From contig JBAJFG010000076.1 in assembly GCA_037903475.1 (NCBI GenBank), forward strand, positions 558,001 to 622,000: 64,000 nucleotides of DNA, read 5' to 3'. A program made the position numbers and the translations under genes. Below the pieces are notes generated by a model that saw only the letters and a program-made list of their open reading frames with translations, did no database searches and had not been told where the DNA came from. Positions 60,820 through 64,000 of this stretch are shown here, in pieces. The stretch's first letter is position 1, and the number at the start of each line of letters is the position of its first letter. The DNA comes from Ancylostoma caninum. Lineage: Eukaryota; Nematoda; Chromadorea; Rhabditida; Ancylostomatidae.

Positions 60820-61705
60820 TCGTATGGCATGCGTATTCCTCACTACCGGGCCAATGCAGACGCGTTCTCCATCGGCGGAACTGTATCCTGCCGTTCCCCA
60901 CACTACTGGACAAAGCGAAATCGTATCCGAGTGTTTTCCACACTACTGGGCCGCAGCGGACTTTCCTTCATCGATGGACCCGTATTCTGGCGCCATCTTC
61001 ACTATTAGGCCTGAACCGTACCCTAGTACTCTCCACTTTACTGAGTCACAGCGGACCAATCCTATATTGGCGGACCCGTATCCTGGTGTTATCCATACTA
61101 CTGGACCACGGCGGGCCCTGCCTCCATCAGAGCGGCCGCATTCTGGCGCCTTCCTCACAGTTAGCGCAAGCCGGATCCGTTCTCCAGGGGCGGGTTCGCA
61201 TCCTGGCATTCTCAACACTATCGAACTGAAGTGAACCTGTATCCTGACGTTCTCCACATCATTATGCTACGAGGGGTCTTTCCTCCATCGGTGGACCCGT
61301 ATCCTGGCGTCCCCCACACCACTGGGTCACGGGGGCTATTTCTTCATCGGTGGACCCGCACCCTGCTGGGGGCCCTTTCTCCATCGGTGGAGCTGTATCT
61401 CGGCGTCCCCCGCACCATTAGGCCCTGGCGCGCGTTTTCTCCATCGCTGGACCCGTGTCATGGAGTTCCCCACAGCACTGGGCCACGGCGGACCCTTTCT
61501 CCATCGGTGGACCCGTGTCATGGAGTTCCCCACAGCACTGGGCCACGGCGGACCCTTTCTCCATCGGTGGACCCGTGTCATGGAGTTCCCCACAGCACTG
61601 GGCCACGGTGGGCCCTTTCTCCATCGGTGGACCCGAATCTTGGCGTTCCCCACAGCAGTGAACCACGGAGGGCTCTTTGTCCATCGGTGGACCCGTATCC
61701 GTATA
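60820..61705. repeat. ~60-bp minisatellite
   Basis: Tandem units have two halves: CCATCGGTGGACCCGT and CCCCACAGCACTGGGCCACG. The three units at 61440-61620 are almost identical, and units become more diverged to the left (60.8-61.2 kb), with some units deleted. The unit shares the 10-mer GTGGACCCGT with the 50-bp array at 49.7 kb, but is otherwise different. Open frames across it are by-products of 60-bp periodicity. Confidence 0.9.
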
Positions 61706-62187
61706 TAGTTGATTGGATATACAATGTGCAGAAGCTTTCTCGAAAAGAACAGATGTCGTGACTACACAATCGTTGCGAGAATTCAGCAGGGGATGCGGCA
61801 ATAGCATCCACCAGACGGGGCGACCGCGTAGGTCCAGCCTCTCCGAACCTTCCGAGATGCCACAGCTCTCATAGCACCCGTCCATTTCTTCCTGCAAGCG
61901 CACACAGCGTCGCAACAGTGGAAGCCTGGTTTTCCTGTTGCGTACATTGTGCAGCCTGAAAGCTCGTAAACACTCTCTCACTCCTATGTGGCGAGACCGC
62001 CAGCGAAGGTGATGAAACCACTACCTCGTGCGTGCGGGAGAGCCAGCAGTGACGTAATTGCGAGTCCCGAAACGAATGTGCCTGAGTCCCTAAAAATCAG
62101 CCATTTCGCCACACAGTCTGCGCCTCAAGATTGCGGTGTCTATGAGTGCCGCCGCGTATCTCTAGTCGCTCTAGCCCCCTTACGGCG
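61706..62187. other. Unassigned sequence beside the minisatellite
   Basis: A minus-strand frame upstream of the array (61760-61981, RLPLLRRCVRLQEEMDGCYE) is protein-like but not recognised. No splice context was found. Confidence 0.35.
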
Positions 62188-62374
62188 CTATTAAGTGGGC
62201 GCTAGAGACTTTGGGTTTTTTACCCTTTGAACAGACCTTTAGGTGGTTCAGTGGTTTTATTGTGAGGAAGAGAGTGAGTGCAATTGTTTATCGCCGAGCG
62301 AGAGAGTCACCAACCAAAGGTGATGACCAAGTTAGACTGTACACAATAGTGGTCGGAGACCACGCCCACAATGC
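62188..62374 (+). repeat. 187-bp inverted arm, left
   Basis: Near-perfect reverse complement of 62947-63133. It runs from CTATTAAGTGGGCGC to CGCCCACAATGC. Its plus-strand translation GFLPFEQTFRWFSGFIVRKR is identical to the minus-strand frame of the other arm; only about two base changes are seen. Confidence 0.9.
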
Positions 62375-62395
62375 AGGATCATCGAGGTCGATGAT
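62371..62395 (+). repeat. 25-bp direct repeat with internal palindrome, copy 1
   Basis: ATGCAGG followed by the dyad ATCATCGA-GG-TCGATGAT. An identical copy lies at 63206-63230, overlapping the 5' end of the tRNA-Gly. This copy abuts the end of the left inverted arm. Confidence 0.85.
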
Positions 62396-62485
62396 ACTGG
62401 GGCCACACAAGCAAAATACATCATGTTACAAAGCAATAAATTGTATCGTTGTATCGATGGCTGTCGTTGTTGCCCAATTGCGAAG

Positions 62486-62533
62486 TTGATTGAACTGGAG
62501 GCGTGGCTTGTTGATTGAACTGGAGGCGTGGAG
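62486..62533 (+). repeat. Tandem duplication of ~25 bp
   Basis: GATTGAACTGGAGGCGTGG occurs twice in a row with spacer CTTGTT, in the Pro-rich linker part of the gag-like fragment. Confidence 0.8.
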
Positions 62534-62920
62534 TTGGTGTACCGGCTCGTGGTCGTAGATGGCGTGAAGTTGAACTCGGCGGCAATAGGGTGCAGTGGGA
62601 AAGACGACGTGGCAGTGGGGGGTAGGGGATTCTGACGTAGTGCAGGAGAATATGGAGCAGCAGCCGTAGACGGGTGGCTCAGAACTTCCGCTTGTGCAGA
62701 GGCTGTGGCCTTCTGTGATGGCAGAGCAGTGAGTTGTGATCAAGACCACAATTACTGCACCTGACCTCACAGTTATCCTGATGCTCCGGCTTCAGGCACC
62801 GCAGGCAAAGCTGCAGTTTGGCTGCCTGGGCAGTCCGGGATAGAGGATCCGGAAATCGAGCACACCTCGCGGTGTGATGGGCATCGCGATTGTCGTAGAC
62901 GTCGCAGAATGCGCAGTTGG

Positions 62921-62945
62921 ATTTTGGAGCAGTACGCTCCAAAAT
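62921..62945. repeat. 10-bp hairpin at the edge of the inverted arm
   Basis: ATTTTGGAGC-AGTAC-GCTCCAAAAT is a perfect inverted repeat ending two bases before the right 187-bp arm. It lies within the gag frame. Confidence 0.8.
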
Positions 62946-62946
62946 G

Positions 62947-63133
62947 GCATTGTGGGCGTGGTCTCCGACCACTATTGTGTACAGTCTAACTTGGTCATCA
63001 CCTTCGGTTGGTGACTCTCTCTCTCGGCGATAAACAATTGCACTCACTCTCTTCCTCACAATAAAACCACTGAACCACCTAAAGGTCTGTTCAAAGGGTA
63101 AAAAACCCAAAGTCTCTAGCGCCCACTTAATAG
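62947..63133 (-). repeat. 187-bp inverted arm, right
   Basis: Reverse complement of 62188-62374. On the minus strand it begins directly after the tRNA-Gly CCA (two bases GA between) and encodes the first part of the gag-like frame. Confidence 0.9.
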
Positions 63134-63138
63134 TCTGG

Positions 63139-63209
63139 TGCATCGGCCGGGAATCGGACCCGGGACGCCCGCGTGGCAGGCGAGCATTCTACCACTGAAC
63201 CACCGATGC
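63139..63209 (-). tRNA. trnG-GCC: tRNA-Gly (anticodon GCC) followed by genomic CCA
   Basis: 71 nt with a complete cloverleaf: 7-bp acceptor GCATCGG/CCGATGC, D arm GTTC...GAAT, anticodon arm CTCGC-CTGCCAC-GCGGG (anticodon GCC), T arm CCGGG-TCCGATT-CCCGG, discriminator A. The A box TGGTTCAGTGG is intact. The B box carries one change from the usual GGTTCGA (GGTCCGA, the position-55 uridine replaced by C). CCA follows at 63136-63138, then GA and the gag arm. A T6 run about 35 nt further on could terminate Pol III. Nuclear tRNA genes do not normally encode CCA, so this may be a retrocopy of a mature tRNA. Confidence 0.9.
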
Positions 63210-63230
63210 AGGATCATCGAGGTCGATGAT
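63206..63230 (+). repeat. 25-bp direct repeat with internal palindrome, copy 2
   Basis: Identical to 62371-62395. Its first four bases are also the first tRNA bases on the minus strand, so the repeat lies just upstream of the tRNA transcription unit. Confidence 0.85.
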
Positions 63231-63339
63231 AGGCGCTTTGTTTAATAGATGGTGAAAATGGAGTAAATCTGTTTGGCAAATCACTGAGAAGCAATTTGCA
63301 GATATCACGAAAACTTTTCTTTTATGAGTTTTAAATGAG

Positions 63340-64000
63340 GAAATTTCCCAATTGAGTACAGAATCTGGCTCCATCGAGCTCCCAAAAACATATAAAGGTC
63401 TAGAAAATTGAAACTCTGGCAGAAGATAGAGCTGATCGTCCTCTATGGATAGATAGAAAAACATTCGCTGATTTTGAGTCAGAGAACCTCAGTGTCCAAG
63501 TAACCCTAGTTTTCCACAAACTCCCCTGTAGGCGAATTCATGTGTTATTGATCGATTTCGCTTCCCTTTTCAAACCTTTATATCCTCTCTAGTCCACACT
63601 AAATCATGAGGCGGTTCCAACATGTGCAAAAATTTTTTGGAGGCGCCGGGAATCGAACCCGAGGGCGCGCAAATGCCAACACTGAAACTGATTCCTCGCA
63701 TGCGCTGCCAATCAGTCCTATTTTGACACGTAATGACATGATCGTTCCTGCTGACAGTCTGGTCCGATCGGATAAGGAAGGATGTATATCGACCTCAGGG
63801 TTGTTTTAGTTCCGATTTTGGGTTTTTAATGTATTTCTTTTGTGTGTTCTTCCTTAAAACTGTTCAGTGTTTCAGTGTACAGAGAAAACATGCGGGAGTA
63901 CAAGGGGGGGGGTGAAAAGGTGGGGTTGGACGAGAGAATAGGGGGGGGTCGTATTGAGGATCGGTTTTTCCCATCGTCATGCTTGACCCTGGTCATGGTA
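63340..64000 (-). repeat. tRNA-box-containing dispersed repeat, minus-strand copy (runs off the window)
   Basis: Inverted, diverged copy of 59874-60460. Matching landmarks include CATAGAAAAGCATTTGCTGA-like and CATGACCAGGGTCAAGC. It retains a fuller tRNA-like stretch (about 63640-63720) with the B box GGGTTCGATTCCCGG and a weak A box (CAGTGTTGG), as in a tRNA-derived SINE promoter. The element may continue past 64000. Confidence 0.65.

Larger units (their letters stand above)
62679..63143 (-). pseudogene. BEL/Pao-type gag fragment with zinc knuckles
   Basis: A minus-strand frame of 154 codons. The N-terminal part (FEQTFRWFSGFIVRKR, GDDQVRLYTIVVGDHAHN) lies in the right inverted arm. It is followed by CAFCDVYDNRDAHHTARC, then LCLRCLKPEHQDNCEVRC and CSNCGLDHNSLLC, the Cys/His pattern typical of BEL/Pao gag in nematodes. 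A stop follows HKRKF. Further left the sequence stays Pro/Ser-rich in another frame. No protease, RT or LTR is present, so this is a fragment. The first codons of the frame come from the tRNA 3' end (ATGCACCAG), which is not a natural gag start. Confidence 0.75.

Noticed and set aside
61231..61981. Plus and minus frames over the 60-bp minisatellite as genes
   Set aside because: A 60-bp period keeps any open frame open. The translations are only repeats of the unit on both strands.
63134..63160. LTR-retrotransposon primer-binding site (TGG plus complement of tRNA-Gly 3' end) on the plus strand
   Set aside because: The complementarity extends over the entire tRNA rather than about 18 bases. 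No LTR end lies beside it, and the gag-like frame runs in the opposite direction.

Overview
This 64 kb window is eukaryotic chromosomal DNA. It looks like a clade V (strongylid, hookworm-like) nematode. The genes have short exons, TTTCAG-type acceptors and long repeat-filled introns. One gene encodes a chemoreceptor of the nematode srx-like serpentine family. The transposable elements (RTE, a CR1/Jockey-type LINE, Penelope-like, BEL/Pao, TA-flanked MITEs) fit that setting. The assignment is an inference from gene families and architecture; no species call is possible from the sequence alone.

Three host genes can be read exon by exon, all on the + strand. (1) Positions 1-8853: the 3' part of a TNNI3K-like ankyrin-repeat/protein-kinase gene. 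Nineteen exons join in phase into 719 codons plus a stop, and the 5' end lies outside the window. An RTE retrotransposon fragment with a 12-bp target-site duplication sits in the intron that splits the start of the kinase domain. (2) Positions 33941-45548: a GILT (lysosomal thiol reductase) gene of five exons and 189 aa, whose first intron is 10.5 kb and full of repeats. (3) Positions 56143-59712: an srx-like 7-transmembrane receptor of about 291 aa. One exon boundary, at a T8 tract, does not resolve.

Between the genes are mobile-element layers. 8.9-33.9 kb carries at least seven MITE-like inverted-repeat elements in several families. It also holds a head-to-head pair of 5'-truncated Penelope-like 3' ends, each with a GIY-YIG coding end and a hammerhead-ribozyme-like motif, and a ~1.7 kb foldback. 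46.8-54.0 kb is a decayed CR1/Jockey-type LINE on the minus strand (ORF1, AP endonuclease, RT). It is split exactly by a 3,259-bp insertion with a perfect 9-bp target-site duplication, and most of that insertion is a ~50-bp GC-rich minisatellite of about 50 units.

59.9-64.0 kb is a complex block. Two diverged inverted copies of a tRNA-box-B-containing repeat flank a second (~60 bp) minisatellite, a BEL/Pao gag zinc-knuckle fragment with 187-bp inverted arms, and an intact-looking tRNA-Gly(GCC). That tRNA is followed in the genome by CCA and then directly by the gag-like reading frame. Two 25-bp palindrome-containing direct repeats sit at the junctions. This tRNA/gag/palindrome arrangement, the nested minisatellite insertion and the Penelope pair are the least ordinary structures in the window. 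The rest (about 9-12 kb, 19.5-23.6 kb, 28-33 kb, the interior of the GILT intron) shows no coding region I can support.
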